64,000 bases of DNA from Nocardia shimofusensis NBRC 100134 (GCF_001613125.1 NZ_BDBT01000008.1:186001-250000); one strand, 5' to 3'. Counted from the stretch's first letter, positions 47,176 to 59,827 are shown. Numbers and translations are program-made. Notes: a model not told the origin generated them from the sequence alone.

Positions 47176-49686
47176 TTACTGCTGAGAGGAACCGGCGTCA
47201 TCGCCACCGTCGACCACATCGGGCTCGTCGGCGTTACGCGCGATCGCAAGCAAGGTATCGCCCTCGCCGAGGTTCATCAATCGCACGCCCTTGGTCTGCC
47301 GACCCGCCTTGCGGACCTGGTTCGCCGCCGTCCTGATGACGCCACCGCCGGAAGTGATGGCATACAGCTCGTCGTCGTTGTCGACGATGAGCGCGCCCAC
47401 CAGCGTGCCACGCCTGACGTCGAACTGGATAGTCAACACACCTTTACCGCCGCGTCCCTGTGCGGTGTATTCCTCGATGGCGGTCCGCTTGGCATAGCCA
47501 CCGGACGTGGCGACCAGCAGATATGTGCCCTCCCGGACCACGTTGAGCGAGAGCAGCTCGTCCTCGGCGTTGAAACGCATGCCCTGCACACCGGAGGTCG
47601 CCCGGCCCATCGGCCGCAGCGCCTCGTCGGTGGCCGAGAAGCGGATCGACTGGCCCTGCGCGGAAACCAGCAGCAGGTCCTCCTCGGCCGAGCAGAGCAC
47701 CGCCCCCACGAGCTCGTCGTTGTCGCGCAGGTTCACCGCGACGATGCCGCCGCTGCGGTTGGAGTCGAAGTCCGACAGCCGCGACTTCTTGACCAAGCCG
47801 TTGCGGGTGGCCAGGACCAGGTAGGGCGCGTCGTCGTAGGTCTTGATCTGGATGATCTGGGCGATCTTCTCGTCCGGCTGGAAGGCCAGCAGGTTCGCCA
47901 CGTGCTGACCGCGCGCGGTGCGGTTGGCCTCGGGCAGTTCGTAGGCCTTGGCCCGGTATACCCGGCCCTTGTTGGTGAAGAACAGCAGCCAGTCGTGGGT
48001 CGAGGTGACGAAGAAGTGCTTGACGATGTCGTCCTGCTTGAGACCCGCGCCCTGCACGCCCTTGCCGCCGCGCTTCTGCGAGCGGTAGAGGTCGGTCTTG
48101 GTGCGCTTGGCGTAGCCGGTCTCGGTGATCGTGACGACCACGTCCTCGCGGGCGATCAGGTCCTCGTCGGCGACATCGCCGTCGGCGGAGACGATCTGGG
48201 TGCGCCGCTCGTCGCCGTACTTCTCGACGATCTCGGCCAGCTCGTCGCGCACGATCGCGCGCTGACGCTCCGGCTTGTCGAGAATGTCCTTGTAGTCGGC
48301 GATCTCGGCTTCGATCTTGGCCAGATCCTCGATGATCTTCTGCCGCTCCAGCGCCGAGAGGCGACGCAGCTGCATGTCCAGGATCGCGGTCGCCTGGATC
48401 TCGTCGATCTCGAGCAGCTGCATCAGGCCGGTGCGCGCGGTGTCGGTGTTGGCCGAACGGCGGATCAGCGCGATGACCTCGTCGAGCGCGTCGAGCGCCT
48501 TGACCAGGCCGCGCAGGATGTGGGCGCGTTCCTCGGCCTTGCGCAGCAGGTACTTGGTGCGCCGGATGATGACTTCGAGCTGATGGTTGACGTAGTACCG
48601 GATCATCTGGTCCAACCGCAGCGTGCGGGGCACGCCGCCGACGATGGACAGCATGTTCGCGCCGAAGCTGGTCTGCAGCTGAGTGTGCTTGTACAGGTTG
48701 TTCAGCACGACCTTGGCGACCGCGTCGCGCTTGACCGTCACCACGATGCGCAGGCCCACGCGGTCGGAGGACTCGTCGTGGATGTCGGCGATGCCGGCGA
48801 TGCGGCCGTCCTTGACCTGCTCGGCGATCGCATTGACGAAGTTGTCGGTGTTGACCTGGTAGGGCAGCTCGGTGATGACGATCGTGGTGCGGCCGCGACT
48901 GTCCTCTTCGATCTCCACCACGCCACGCATCTTGATCGAGCCGCGCCCGGTCGTGTACGCGTCGTGGATGCCCTGGGTGCCGACGATCAGGCCGGAGGTC
49001 GGGAAGTCCGGGCCCTTGATGCGCTCCATGCACGCGGCGAGGGTGCTCTCCTCGTCGGCGTCGTGGTTGTCCAGCGCCCAGTAGATCGCCGAGGCCAGCT
49101 CGGTGAGGTTGTGCGGCGGGATGTTGGTGGCCATACCGACGGCGATGCCGTTGCTGCCGTTCATCAGCAAGGCGGGCACGCGGGCGGGCAGGACCACCGG
49201 CTCCTGCGTCTTGCCGTCGTAGTTGGGGATGAAATCGACCGTCTCGTGGTCGATTTCGCGCAGCAGCTCCATCGCCAGCGGTGTCAGGCGGCACTCGGTG
49301 TAGCGCATGGCGGCTGCGCCGTCGTTGCCCCGGCTGCCGAAGTTGCCCTGGCCGTCGACCAGCGGGTACCGCATCGCCCACGGCTGGGCCATGCGCACCA
49401 GGGTGTCGTAGATGGCCGAGTCGCCGTGCGGGTGGTAATTGCCCATGGTGTCCGACACCGGGCGCGCGGACTTCACGTAACTGCGATCGGGCCGGTAGCC
49501 GTTGTCGTGCATGGCGTAGAGGATGCGGCGATGCACCGGCTTGAGGCCGTCGCGCACTTCGGGCAGCGCGCGGCCCACGATCACGCTCATCGCGTAATCG
49601 ATGTAGCTGTTCTGCATCTCCAGCTGGATGTCGACCGGTTCGACGCGGTCGCCCGCACCGTCCGGAGGCAGCGTGATGTCGGTCAT
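47176..49686 (-). CDS. gyrA: DNA gyrase subunit A
   Basis: 836 residues. It forms the breakage-reunion half of gyrase, which adds negative supercoils. Catalytic Tyr129 is in [11 protein letters not shown]. The quinolone-resistance region reads [19 protein letters not shown], with Ser90 and Asp94. The C-terminal beta-pinwheel has GyrA-box [10 protein letters not shown] (about 540). GGAG lies before the ATG. It lies 69 bases after gyrB. Confidence 0.98.
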   Translation of the reverse strand: MTDITLPPDGAGDRVEPVDIQLEMQNSYIDYAMSVIVGRALPEVRDGLKPVHRRILYAMHDNGYRPDRSYVKSARPVSDTMGNYHPHGDSAIYDTLVRMAQPWAMRYPLVDGQGNFGSRGNDGAAAMRYTECRLTPLAMELLREIDHETVDFIPNYDGKTQEPVVLPARVPALLMNGSNGIAVGMATNIPPHNLTELASAIYWALDNHDADEESTLAACMERIKGPDFPTSGLIVGTQGIHDAYTTGRGSIKMRGVVEIEEDSRGRTTIVITELPYQVNTDNFVNAIAEQVKDGRIAGIADIHDESSDRVGLRIVVTVKRDAVAKVVLNNLYKHTQLQTSFGANMLSIVGGVPRTLRLDQMIRYYVNHQLEVIIRRTKYLLRKAEERAHILRGLVKALDALDEVIALIRRSANTDTARTGLMQLLEIDEIQATAILDMQLRRLSALERQKIIEDLAKIEAEIADYKDILDKPERQRAIVRDELAEIVEKYGDERRTQIVSADGDVADEDLIAREDVVVTITETGYAKRTKTDLYRSQKRGGKGVQGAGLKQDDIVKHFFVTSTHDWLLFFTNKGRVYRAKAYELPEANRTARGQHVANLLAFQPDEKIAQIIQIKTYDDAPYLVLATRNGLVKKSRLSDFDSNRSGGIVAVNLRDNDELVGAVLCSAEEDLLLVSAQGQSIRFSATDEALRPMGRATSGVQGMRFNAEDELLSLNVVREGTYLLVATSGGYAKRTAIEEYTAQGRGGKGVLTIQFDVRRGTLVGALIVDNDDELYAITSGGGVIRTAANQVRKAGRQTKGVRLMNLGEGDTLLAIARNADEPDVVDGGDDAGSSQQ

Positions 49687-49755
49687 GAAATCTCCTTAAC
49701 GGGCTGACATGCGAAACGTCCGCGGGCGCCGCACTGCGGGTGCGGCGCCGCGGGA

Positions 49756-51930
<2,175 letters not shown>

Positions 51931-51941
51931 TTACTCCTCCA

Positions 51942-51947
51942 TCCTAC
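51942..51947 (-). promoter_or_regulatory. Candidate gyrB promoter -10
   Basis: TAGGAT on the minus strand, about 144 bases upstream of the gyrB GTG, within the small inverted repeat CTACTGGTAG. The -35 is uncertain. Confidence 0.35.
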
Positions 51948-52102
51948 TGGTAGGCCCGAATCAGAATGCACCTACGACACCCCTGACGGGTCCGTGAGTG
52001 CGAGAAAAGGACCAGCGACGAGTCCGGTCCGCCTCTCGGACGTCTCCGGGACGCTGAGCCGTTCTCCGGACCACCGGCGGCGAAGGTTCGCCATCGATGC
52101 TC

Positions 52103-53089
52103 CTACCCCAGGCCGTCGGCGTCCCCGAAACCGGCGGACGCTTCGCCGGCCCGGGCGGCTGGAACTTCGCCGGCGCGGGCGGCTGGAACTTCGCCGGCGC
52201 GGGCGGCGATGAAGGCTGCGAAGTGGTCTGCCACGTGCCCTGGATGCGAGATCGGCGACCAATGGCGCGCGTCGAAGACTGTCGTGGTGAGGTCACGGAC
52301 CCAGCGCGGGGCCTCGCTGTTGACCACCGGTCGGACCGCGCGGTCCCCGGAGGCGACCAGCAGTTGGACCGGGATCTCGATCGGGCGCGGGCGCGGATCG
52401 CGCATCCGGGGCCGGATATTGGCACGGTAGAGCTTGAGGTTGTTGAGCATGTCGGGCAGGAGCGTCGGCGCGAGCAACACGCGATCCGCGTCCAGCCCGT
52501 CGAAGAAGGCCAGGAACTTCGGCCAGCGCCGGGACAGCAGTCGCAGCACCGGTTCCGACATACCCGGAATCTGGAACGCGACCGTGTAGGCCGAGGCGAT
52601 CCCCTGTTCCAGGATGCCTCGCCACCGCCCGAGCGAGAGCGGGCCACGAAGATACTCGCCGAGGAAATCGAGGTTCGGCCCGGACAGCGCGGTGAAGGAG
52701 GCGATCCGCTCCGGAGCCCGCGGATCCGCGGCGACCTCCCAGCCGAGTACCGATCCCCAGTCGTGTCCGAGGACGTGTACACGCTGCCCGGGTGCGACCG
52801 CATCGAGTACTGCGAATACGTCGGCGGCGAGTTCCTCGAGCCGATAGTCCACGACCGCTTCGGGTGCGCTGCTGTCGCCCGCTCCTCGATTGTCGAAGGC
52901 GATGACACGGAAACTCGGCGCGAGCCGCGTCGCCACCTCGTTCCACAACACATGGGTATCCGGCCAGCCGTGGATCAGCAGGACCGGCACGCCCTCGGGA
53001 TTGCCGCATTCGAATACGGCGAGGTCGACACCGTCGCGGTGCACGCGATCTCGCGGGGTGAAGACGCTGTCGACAGCTTTGGCGGTCAT
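52103..53089 (-). CDS. Epoxide-hydrolase-like alpha/beta hydrolase
   Basis: 328 residues. The fold is clear: VLLIHGWPDTHVLWNEVA (oxyanion region), FDNRGAGDSS, and the nucleophile elbow GHDWGS with Asp110. An Asp in this place marks epoxide hydrolases and haloalkane dehalogenases rather than esterases. His276 (ARHW) is the likely general base. The C-terminal tail contains three 8-residue units (ARAGEVPA type) made by a 24-bp tandem repeat. The ATG at 53089 has GGAG upstream. It lies between dciA and gyrB, where mycobacteria have no such gene, so it looks inserted. Confidence 0.88.
   Translation of the reverse strand: MTAKAVDSVFTPRDRVHRDGVDLAVFECGNPEGVPVLLIHGWPDTHVLWNEVATRLAPSFRVIAFDNRGAGDSSAPEAVVDYRLEELAADVFAVLDAVAPGQRVHVLGHDWGSVLGWEVAADPRAPERIASFTALSGPNLDFLGEYLRGPLSLGRWRGILEQGIASAYTVAFQIPGMSEPVLRLLSRRWPKFLAFFDGLDADRVLLAPTLLPDMLNNLKLYRANIRPRMRDPRPRPIEIPVQLLVASGDRAVRPVVNSEAPRWVRDLTTTVFDARHWSPISHPGHVADHFAAFIAARAGEVPAARAGEVPAARAGEASAGFGDADGLG
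52142..52213. repeat. Three 24-bp tandem repeats inside the hydrolase gene
   Basis: Units 52142-52165, 52166-52189 and 52190-52213 start TTCGCCGGCSCGGGCGGC. The first two differ by one base and the third diverges at its end. The period is a multiple of three, so length changes keep the reading frame. Confidence 0.9.
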
Positions 53090-53113
53090 CGGCTCCGGGC
53101 TCCCTGGGGTCGG

Positions 53114-53129
53114 GGTTCCACGTGAAACC
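53114..53129. promoter_or_regulatory. parS: parS-like site between dciA and the hydrolase gene
   Basis: GGTTCCACGTGAAACC matches the parS consensus at 13 of 16 positions. The site lies in the gap just before the hydrolase start. Confidence 0.65.
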
Positions 53130-53207
53130 GCGTCACACGTGGCAGTCCCGGTTACTGTAACAACTAGTACTAGTAATCTGCAGCCCTTCGTCCCCGGCGT
53201 GCGCCGA

Positions 53208-53747
53208 TCACCCGTAGGTGTCGCGTGGGCCCCGGCCCTTGATGTGCCGATCGCCCTTGCGCCAGCTCGGCGCGGCCGGACCGGTGATCTTGAGCTGGCG
53301 AACGACGCCGGGCCCCACCGCGGCGGCGATCTTCGCCAGGATCTGCGGTTGCAGCATGCGCAGCTGCGTCGCCCACGCGGTCGATTCGGCGGTGATGCCG
53401 AGGACGCCGTCCTGCAGGGAGACCGGGGTGGCGTGCGAGGCGATGTCCTCACCGACCACTCCGGACCAACGCCCGAACACCGTGCCCTCGGCGACCTTTC
53501 CGTCCCACCCGCGGCTCTTGGCGATGCGGGTGGCCAGCTGGGAGAACAGCTGGGGATCGCGGTCGTCGGGCCGAGCGCCGGACCAGCCGCCGCGCCTGCC
53601 GCCACGGGCGCGCAGTTTGCGGACCGGAGACGCACGCCCTTGGCCCACCGACTTACCGTTGGCCCGAGCGGCCGCCCTGGCTTCTTCGAGCGCGCGACGA
53701 GCCAGATCGATACCGCGTAGCGGTTCCTGTCCGGGCTCTTCGCTCAT
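53208..53747 (-). CDS. dciA: DciA-like replicative helicase loader (DUF721)
   Basis: 179 residues. DciA helps load DnaB helicase in bacteria without DnaC/DnaI. A basic, flexible N-terminus ([13 protein letters not shown]) precedes the DUF721 KH-like domain (about 80-160): [43 protein letters not shown]. The position beside recF matches Rv0004. GAGAGGA precedes the ATG. A 381-base gap separates it from recF, unlike mycobacteria where they are close. Confidence 0.93.
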   Translation of the reverse strand: MSEEPGQEPLRGIDLARRALEEARAAARANGKSVGQGRASPVRKLRARGGRRGGWSGARPDDRDPQLFSQLATRIAKSRGWDGKVAEGTVFGRWSGVVGEDIASHATPVSLQDGVLGITAESTAWATQLRMLQPQILAKIAAAVGPGVVRQLKITGPAAPSWRKGDRHIKGRGPRDTYG

Positions 53748-54128
53748 CGGTTTCCTCTCCCAGCGGCCTGCTCGGGCACAGGCTCTTTCCGCGCTTCGTC
53801 CCCAGTTCTACCGCAATCCCCCGACGCCCCGAGCGTGTCATGGCGGCCGTGTCGGTAACGCCACACCGGCCCGACCTGCGTAATCCACACTGTTCGAAAA
53901 GTTGTCCACAGGCCCTGTGGACAACCTGTCGACAACTGCCCCGAAAACCGGCCTCGAGCAAACTTTACGCTGCTCGGAGGCGGTCGTGCGGCACGGTCAC
54001 GACCCGGTCACCGGACCGACATACCCCCAGGAAAAGGGCTCGACCGGGCATAACAGACAGGTTGTGGGCAACCGGGCGGAGACCTCGCCGGCCCATTCCC
54101 AGCAATCGATGCGCCAGGCTGTGGATAA
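53748..54128. other. recF-dciA gap with DnaA boxes
   Basis: No gene is seen. Sites resembling TTGTCCACA/TTATCCACA lie at 53902-53910 and 53916-53924 (inverted, forming a 25-bp palindrome 53901-53925), at 54063-54071 (TGTGGGCAA) and at 54120-54128 (TGTGGATAA, a perfect strong box touching the recF stop). Confidence 0.75.
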
Positions 54129-55337
54129 CTATGACGATTCTGTGTACATCTCCGATTTCACCTGGTCATCCGGCGGGCCCGGCACGATGTGGGAGGTGCG
54201 TGCCGAGGCAGCGCCCCGGGTCTCCACCCGGATCGGGGTGGCCTCGAGTTCGGCAGGCACATCTTCGGGAACCGCGGCGGTGATCAACACCTGCTCGGCC
54301 CCCGCCGCAACGGCCGCCAGCGCCGTCCGCCTGCGCCGGTCCAGTTCGGCGAACACATCGTCGAGCAGCAGCACCGGTTCGGCCGAGGTGTCCCGCAGCA
54401 ATGCGAAAGAGGCCAGTCGCAGCGCCAGCGCGAACGACCAGGATTCGCCGTGGCTGGCGAACCCCTTGGCGGGCGCGTCACCGAGCATCAGTTCGAGGTC
54501 GTCGCGGTGCGGGCCGACCAGGCAGATCCCCCGCTCGAGTTCCTTGCGCCGGGCCGCGCCCAGTTCGCGCAGCACGATCTCGACCAGCTCGGTCTCGTCG
54601 GCACCCCCCGGTGTCCGCGCCGGGTCCTGGAATTCCGCGGGCAGGTACGAGCTGCGATAGGCGATGGACGCCGGACGCGATTCCGGCGCCAGCGAGCGAT
54701 AGGCCTCGGCGAGATAGGGATACAGGTCGTGTACCAGGCGCAAGCGCTGGGCCAGCAGCACCCCCGCGTGCTGCGCCAGGTGCCCGTCCCATACATCCAG
54801 GGTGCTCAGATCGGCCGAGGACCGGTGCCTGCCCGCGGTTTTCAACAGCGCCGAACGCTGCCGCAGCACCCGGTCGTAGTCCGAGCGCACTCCCGCCAGC
54901 CTGGGCAGCCGGGCTGTGCACAACTCGTCGAGGAACCGCCGCCGCTCCCCTGGATCGCCGCGGACCAGCGACAGATCCTCCGGCGCGAACAGCACGGTGT
55001 GCAGAATTCCCAGGATGTCGCGGGTCCGGCGCACCGGCGAGCGATTGATCTGGGCACGGTTGGCCGAACCCTGTTTCAGTTCGACATCGATGCGCAGCTC
55101 GCGGCCGGCATTGACGACGGTGGCTCCCACCTCGGCCCGCTGTGCGCCCGTACGGATCAGCGGGGCGTCCGAGGCCACCCGGTGCGAACCGAGAGTGGCG
55201 AGATATCCGACTGCCTCGAGCAGGTTCGTCTTCCCGTTGCCGTTCGCCCCCAGGAACACCGTGCGGCCTGTGGACAACTCCAGCTCGACGTGTTCCCAGG
55301 ACCGGAAGTCGCGCAGCGACAATGCCCGAACGAACAT
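54129..55337 (-). CDS. recF: RecF DNA repair ATPase
   Basis: 402 residues. RecF helps load RecA at gaps. Walker A is [13 protein letters not shown] (about 30), the ABC signature region is around [14 protein letters not shown], and Walker B is [17 protein letters not shown]. It starts with [21 protein letters not shown], characteristic of the family. The ribosome binding site is weak. It follows dnaN by 56 bases. Confidence 0.97.
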   Translation of the reverse strand: MFVRALSLRDFRSWEHVELELSTGRTVFLGANGNGKTNLLEAVGYLATLGSHRVASDAPLIRTGAQRAEVGATVVNAGRELRIDVELKQGSANRAQINRSPVRRTRDILGILHTVLFAPEDLSLVRGDPGERRRFLDELCTARLPRLAGVRSDYDRVLRQRSALLKTAGRHRSSADLSTLDVWDGHLAQHAGVLLAQRLRLVHDLYPYLAEAYRSLAPESRPASIAYRSSYLPAEFQDPARTPGGADETELVEIVLRELGAARRKELERGICLVGPHRDDLELMLGDAPAKGFASHGESWSFALALRLASFALLRDTSAEPVLLLDDVFAELDRRRRTALAAVAAGAEQVLITAAVPEDVPAELEATPIRVETRGAASARTSHIVPGPPDDQVKSEMYTESS

Positions 55338-55393
55338 CGGCTACCGCACCCGCGACGATGGGTGCGGCGACACCCGATCACTCACGAGCGCGA

Positions 55394-56569
55394 TCAGCCC
55401 GGCAGCCGCACGGGCATCAACAGGTAGGTGTAGGAGCCGGTCAGCGCCGCGAACGACCCCGATTCGAGGGTCTGCGGCTCTTCCTCGCTCGCGGGCAGCA
55501 GCACCGCGGGCCTGCTCGGCGTGGTGAAGCCGAAGCTCACCCGGTCCGAATGCAGCGCGGACAGGCCGTCGACCAGGTAGCCGGGATTGAACGCGATGGT
55601 CAGCGGCTCGCCGCGGAAGTCGGCGGGCAGCCATTCCTCCGCCCGGCCCGCGTCATCCCCACCCGCCGACAGCAACAGACCCTCTGTGGAGAACTCCAGA
55701 CGTACCTGCGCACCGCGCTCGGCGACCAGCGCGACACGCTTGATCGCCTCGGTCAGCGCCGCGACCTCCAAGGTCGCCACCGAGGTGTGCTCCTTGGGGA
55801 GCAATTGGCGGAACTTGGGGAATTCCGCGTCGAGCAGCCGAGTGGTGGTGCGACGGCCCGCGTTGACGATGCCGAGCAGACCGTCCGCGCCCGCGCCGGA
55901 GCCCAGCGAGAGCTGGACCGGTGCGTCGGAGGCGCCGAGCGTCTTGGCGGCTTCGGACAGCGTGCGCGCCGGGATCAGCACCGCGGTCTCGATGTCGGCG
56001 CGTGCGGGCTGCCATTCGATGTGACGCACCGCGAGCCGGAACCGGTCGGTGGCCGCGAGCACGACCTGCGAGCCCTCGATCTCGACCCGGATACCTGTGA
56101 GCATCGGCAGCGTGTCGTCACGCCCGGCGGCGACGGCTACCTGACCCACGGCCTCGGCGAAGACATCCACACTCAGTTCACCGGTCTGCTGGGGAACTTC
56201 GGGAAGCTGTGGATAATCCTCGACGGGCATGGTCGGCAGCGAGAACTTCGCACTGCCACAACTGATCAGCACGCGCGTGCCGTCGACGGAGACATCGACC
56301 GGCTTGTTCGACAGCGCCTTGGTGATATCGGCGAGCAGCCGGCCCGAGACGAGGACTTCGCCCGGCCCGGCGACCTCGGCGGCCACCCGCATCTGTGCGG
56401 AGACCTCGTAGTCGAATCCGGAGACGGTCAGCCCGTCTTCGTTGGCGACCAGCAGCACCCCGCCGAGCACCGGGACAGGCGGCCGAGACGGCAGGCTGCG
56501 CGCGACCCACGCGACGGACTCGGCGAAGTCCTCTCGGGCAACTCGAAACTTCATGCTCGAAAGCTCCAT
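55394..56569 (-). CDS. dnaN: DNA polymerase III sliding clamp
   Basis: 391 residues, the beta clamp. Three repeated clamp folds: [30 protein letters not shown], then segments ending [44 protein letters not shown], and the end [12 protein letters not shown]. The ATG at 56569 is used (AGAGGA upstream). An internal ATG at 56554 (MKFRVARED) with GGAG upstream is a good alternative. Confidence 0.97.
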   Translation of the reverse strand: MELSSMKFRVAREDFAESVAWVARSLPSRPPVPVLGGVLLVANEDGLTVSGFDYEVSAQMRVAAEVAGPGEVLVSGRLLADITKALSNKPVDVSVDGTRVLISCGSAKFSLPTMPVEDYPQLPEVPQQTGELSVDVFAEAVGQVAVAAGRDDTLPMLTGIRVEIEGSQVVLAATDRFRLAVRHIEWQPARADIETAVLIPARTLSEAAKTLGASDAPVQLSLGSGAGADGLLGIVNAGRRTTTRLLDAEFPKFRQLLPKEHTSVATLEVAALTEAIKRVALVAERGAQVRLEFSTEGLLLSAGGDDAGRAEEWLPADFRGEPLTIAFNPGYLVDGLSALHSDRVSFGFTTPSRPAVLLPASEEEPQTLESGSFAALTGSYTYLLMPVRLPG

Positions 56570-57014
56570 CGCCCGATGTGTCCTCTCCCGGTTGTCGTGT
56601 GGATGGTTCGCGACCTGATGTGGCCGACAGACCTAGAACCGTACCCGCGTACGGCGGTTGAACCTAGTCCGGGCTGTTGTCCACGCGTGCCGTGTCCGCT
56701 CGTTCGCCGAGCCGCCACGTCGCCTCCCCTGCCCTGCGGACGCGACCTCCTCGGGTACCGAGCGCTCCGACGGACTTTTCCACACACCCTGTTTTCAAGA
56801 GAGATCTTCTAGAAGAAGAACTGAAGTAGTAATAGGGCCTGTGGAATCTGTGGATTCGGCACATCCACGCAGGTCACAGCGCGTGGTGGGGTGTGGATGG
56901 ATGTCGAGTGACCGGTGGATGAACTGTGAGTGGCTGTGGAGAGTCCAGATCTATCCCACATCTATCCACTGCTCATCCTCGAGTTGTTCCACCGTTTCGG
57001 GGCACTTGTGCACA

Positions 57015-57084
57015 CTGTGCACCGACTCGAGGACAACCGGTGGATTCCTCGAGGATTCCACAGGGATTCCTCGAGGAATCCACA
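57015..57084. repeat. oriC 70-bp direct repeat, copy 1
   Basis: Matches 57179-57248 except for two bases. It contains CTCGAGGACAACC followed by the palindromes GGATTCCTCGAGGATTCC (imperfect) and GGATTCCTCGAGGAATCC (perfect, 18 bp), with CCACA boxes between. Confidence 0.95.
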
Positions 57085-57178
57085 ACCGTGCACAGCCATG
57101 TGGGCAGGTCAGTCCCTGTGCACGGATTCGGCTGTGGAAACTGTGGACAACTGCCTGTGCACGGAGACAGCCGAGGGC

Positions 57179-57248
57179 CTGTGCACCAACTCGAGGACAA
57201 CCTGTGGATTCCTCGAGGATTCCACAGGGATTCCTCGAGGAATCCACA
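57179..57248. repeat. oriC 70-bp direct repeat, copy 2
   Basis: Second copy of the module at 57015-57084, 164 bp further on. It ends just before the dnaA terminator. In this copy the mismatch restores CCTGTGG, a better DnaA-box half. Confidence 0.95.
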
Positions 57249-57252
57249 GGGC

Positions 57253-57286
57253 AAAAAAATGCACCGCCCCTGGTCAGGAGCGGTGC
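57253..57286 (-). terminator. Rho-independent terminator of dnaA
   Basis: GCACCGC (57261-57267) pairs with GCGGTGC (57280-57286), with an inner CCTG/CAGG. On the minus strand the stem is followed by ATTTTTTT. It lies 18 bases past the dnaA stop. Confidence 0.92.
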
Positions 57287-57303
57287 GAGGGCTGTGGATG
57301 GAT

Positions 57304-59226
57304 TCAGCGCGAGCGTTGCTTGATCCGGGCTGTGAGTTCCTGGACCTGGTCGTAGACCCGACGGCGCTCGGTCATCTCCTTGCGGACCTTCTTCTCCGCG
57401 TACATCACCGTCGTGTGATCGCGCCCGAACGCCTGCCCGATCTTCGGCAGCGACAGGTCGGTCAGCTCCCGGCACAGATACATCGCGATCTGACGGGCCT
57501 GAGCGAGCGGACGCGCCTTGCCCGGACCGGTCAGCTCGTCGAGGGTGGTGTTGAAGTACTCCGCGGTGACCGCCATGATCGTGGCCGCGTTGATCTCGAG
57601 CGCCGCGGTATCGGGCATCAAGTCGCGCAGCACCACCTCGGCCAGCGAGATGTCCAGCGGCTGGCCGTTGAGCGAGGCGAAGGCCGTCACACGGATCAGC
57701 GCGCCCTCGAGTTCGCGGATATTGCGCTCGACCCGGCTGGCGATGAGTTCGAGCACGTCATGGGGAACGTCGAGACGATCCATCCGCGCCTTCTTGCGCA
57801 GGATCGCGATGCGGGTCTCGAGCTCCGGCGGCTGCACATCGGTGATCAGGCCCCACTCGAACCGAGTCCGCAGCCGCTCCTCGAGGGTGGCCAGTTGCTT
57901 GGGCGGGCGGTCGGAGGAGACGACGATCTGCTTGTTGGCGTTGTGCAGGGTGTTGAAGGTGTGGAAGAACTCCTCCTGGATGCCTTCCTTGCCCTCGATG
58001 AACTGGATGTCGTCGACCAGCAGGATGTCGGTCTCGCGGTAGCGCCGCTTGAAGGCCACCTTGCGGTCGTCGCGCAGGCTGTTGATGAAGTCGTTGGTGA
58101 ACTCTTCGGTCGAGACGTACTTGACCCGCATTCCCGGGAACAGCCGCTGGGCGTAGTGGCCAGCGGCGTGCAGGAGATGGGTCTTGCCGAGACCGGAGGC
58201 GCCCCAGACGAACAGCGGGTTGTAGGCGCGCGCGGGCGCCTCCGCGATCGCCACGGCCGCCGCGTGGGCGAAGCGGTTCGAGGCGCCGATGACGAAGGTC
58301 TCGAAGGTGTACTTGGCGTTCAGGCTGGCGCCGGAACTCGACGGCGCGGGAGTCGGCTCCTGGTTCTTGGCGAAGTAGGTGGGCCAGGAGTCGCGGATGC
58401 TCACGACCGGTTCGTCGTCGCGTTCGGTGGGCCTGCCCTCGGCGACGGGCTCGCGGACATCGTGCTCGGCGCTCGGCATGCGACCGGGCTCGGGGGAGAA
58501 CAACGACTCCTGTCCGGGCGGAGTGCTGTCACGGCGCGGCGGGGCAGGCACGTCGGGCAGATCGGGCAGTCGCCGGGGAGCGTCTTCCGTCGATTCGGCA
58601 TAGGCGGGGTCGTCGAATCCGCCCGGGGGGATGCGGAAGGACGTGGTGGGGAAGTCCGAGGCCGGATATTCGGGTTCGGGCGTGTACGCGGTGGACGGCG
58701 CGTAGTCCGATCCCGGATAACTGTCCGGAAGTGGATAGTCGTTCGGGAACGGCCCGGGACCGGGATATCCGGAGTCGCCGCCCGGCTCGGCGGAGCGGCG
58801 GTAGTGCGTGGGCGGCTCGTCGGGGCGCTGGGGTTCCTGGCCGTAACCGCCCGCGGGGCGGGTCGGCCGAGGCTGTTCGGGGCGGCTGGTCATCCTGGCG
58901 TGGCGCGCGCCCGCGGCCGGACCATCGCCGGTCGGGGTGACGGGGGCGGCGATCCGCACGCCGAGTCCCTCGACCTGAGGTCCGAGCATGCGGCCGAGGG
59001 AACGCAGGATGGGTTCGCGCAGGTCGCGTTCGATGGCTTCCTGGGCCAGCGACGACGGCACCGAGAGCAGGGCGAAACCCTGCGCGACGGTGATCGGCTT
59101 GACGAGCTTGAGCCAGGCCTGCTGTGCTCTGGTGACCGCGGGGATGCTCCCGTCGGCGGATCCGGCAGTCAGTTCGGCGATCACCTCGGGCCAGACGGTG
59201 GCCAGCACGTTCTGCTCGTCGTCCAT
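57304..59226 (-). CDS. dnaA: Chromosomal replication initiator DnaA
   Basis: 640 residues. Domain I (about 1-95) is helical. Domain II (about 100-295) is an unusually long Pro/Tyr/Ser/Asp-rich linker. The AAA+ domain has Walker A GASGLGKT (342-349), Walker [10 protein letters not shown] and the arginine-finger region [13 protein letters not shown]. Domain IV has the DnaA-box reader [35 protein letters not shown] precedes the ATG. Mycobacterial DnaA is about 500 residues, so the difference is the linker. Confidence 0.98.
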   Translation of the reverse strand: MDDEQNVLATVWPEVIAELTAGSADGSIPAVTRAQQAWLKLVKPITVAQGFALLSVPSSLAQEAIERDLREPILRSLGRMLGPQVEGLGVRIAAPVTPTGDGPAAGARHARMTSRPEQPRPTRPAGGYGQEPQRPDEPPTHYRRSAEPGGDSGYPGPGPFPNDYPLPDSYPGSDYAPSTAYTPEPEYPASDFPTTSFRIPPGGFDDPAYAESTEDAPRRLPDLPDVPAPPRRDSTPPGQESLFSPEPGRMPSAEHDVREPVAEGRPTERDDEPVVSIRDSWPTYFAKNQEPTPAPSSSGASLNAKYTFETFVIGASNRFAHAAAVAIAEAPARAYNPLFVWGASGLGKTHLLHAAGHYAQRLFPGMRVKYVSTEEFTNDFINSLRDDRKVAFKRRYRETDILLVDDIQFIEGKEGIQEEFFHTFNTLHNANKQIVVSSDRPPKQLATLEERLRTRFEWGLITDVQPPELETRIAILRKKARMDRLDVPHDVLELIASRVERNIRELEGALIRVTAFASLNGQPLDISLAEVVLRDLMPDTAALEINAATIMAVTAEYFNTTLDELTGPGKARPLAQARQIAMYLCRELTDLSLPKIGQAFGRDHTTVMYAEKKVRKEMTERRRVYDQVQELTARIKQRSR

Positions 59227-59827
59227 GCAGTTTCCTCCCCGGAAGTAGGTCGATTGGAGCAGACCGCCGGGGCGCGTGAGCGGTAGCGGGAGATTGGGCT
59301 ATCCTGTGATCCCGCCTACGTTCCCGGCTACCTTCCCGGCCGGTTCGCCGGCCGCCGGGTCCAACGTCGCCCGGTGGGACGAATATGCCACTCCAGGGGT
59401 CTTTCCACACAATTATCCACAGATGTGGAAAACCCTGGGGAAATGTGGAATGTCCGTGCAACAGCCCAGCACAGGGCGTGGACCTGCGGTTCTGTGGCAA
59501 CAATGTAGCAACCCGTGGGATATGACTCCGCGATCGGCTCGCCAGGTGTGCAGATGTTCACGTTCGAACCCCCTCGCACCGGCCGTCGTATCCGCGATGT
59601 GCCAGGTCGCGGCCGGTGCCGCGGTCCGGGGGGCGGGTTTGACCCGATCTGAGCGGGTCAGTACTCTCTTACAGTCACCCCTTGGTGCGGTGGCGGTCTC
59701 GTGCTGACCGCGTCTGGTCGAGTGCAGCGGACCGCGTCCGGTCGCTAACGACCACGGTGCGCCAGGGACGTATCACCGAACAACTTCGGGTGTCGAACGA
59801 CGCCCACCTACTCGAGGAGTGTTGACC
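59227..59827. other. dnaA-rpmH divergent intergenic region
   Basis: No gene is seen. A cluster at 59400-59455 has a perfect DnaA box TTATCCACA (59413-59421), TGTGGAAAA (59424-59432) and TGTGGAATG, plausibly for dnaA autoregulation. The rpmH promoter is at 59639-59667. A dnaA promoter must be here but I cannot place it. Confidence 0.7.
59639..59667 (+). promoter_or_regulatory. Promoter of the rpmH operon
   Basis: -35 TTGACC (59639-59644), exactly 17 bases, then -10 TACTCT (59662-59667). The leader to rpmH would be about 155 bases. Confidence 0.65.

Larger units (their letters stand above)
56570..57303. other. oriC: Chromosomal replication origin (dnaA-dnaN region)
   Basis: A 734-base non-coding stretch between dnaA and dnaN. 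DnaA boxes or near-boxes include 56677-56685 (TTGTCCACG), 56776-56784 (TTTTCCACA), 57142-57150 (perfect, reverse) and many TGTGGATTC/TGTGGATGG variants. An AT-rich segment at about 56790-56835 is a candidate unwinding element. A 70-bp module is duplicated at 57015-57084 and 57179-57248. Confidence 0.93.

Noticed and set aside
46342..49707. 1121-codon plus-strand frame opposite gyrA and DUF3566
   Set aside because: Same antisense artefact; gyrA on the other strand is complete.
57042..57248. CRISPR-like repeats in oriC
   Set aside because: Only two long copies, palindromic with DnaA-box content, and no spacers or cas genes.
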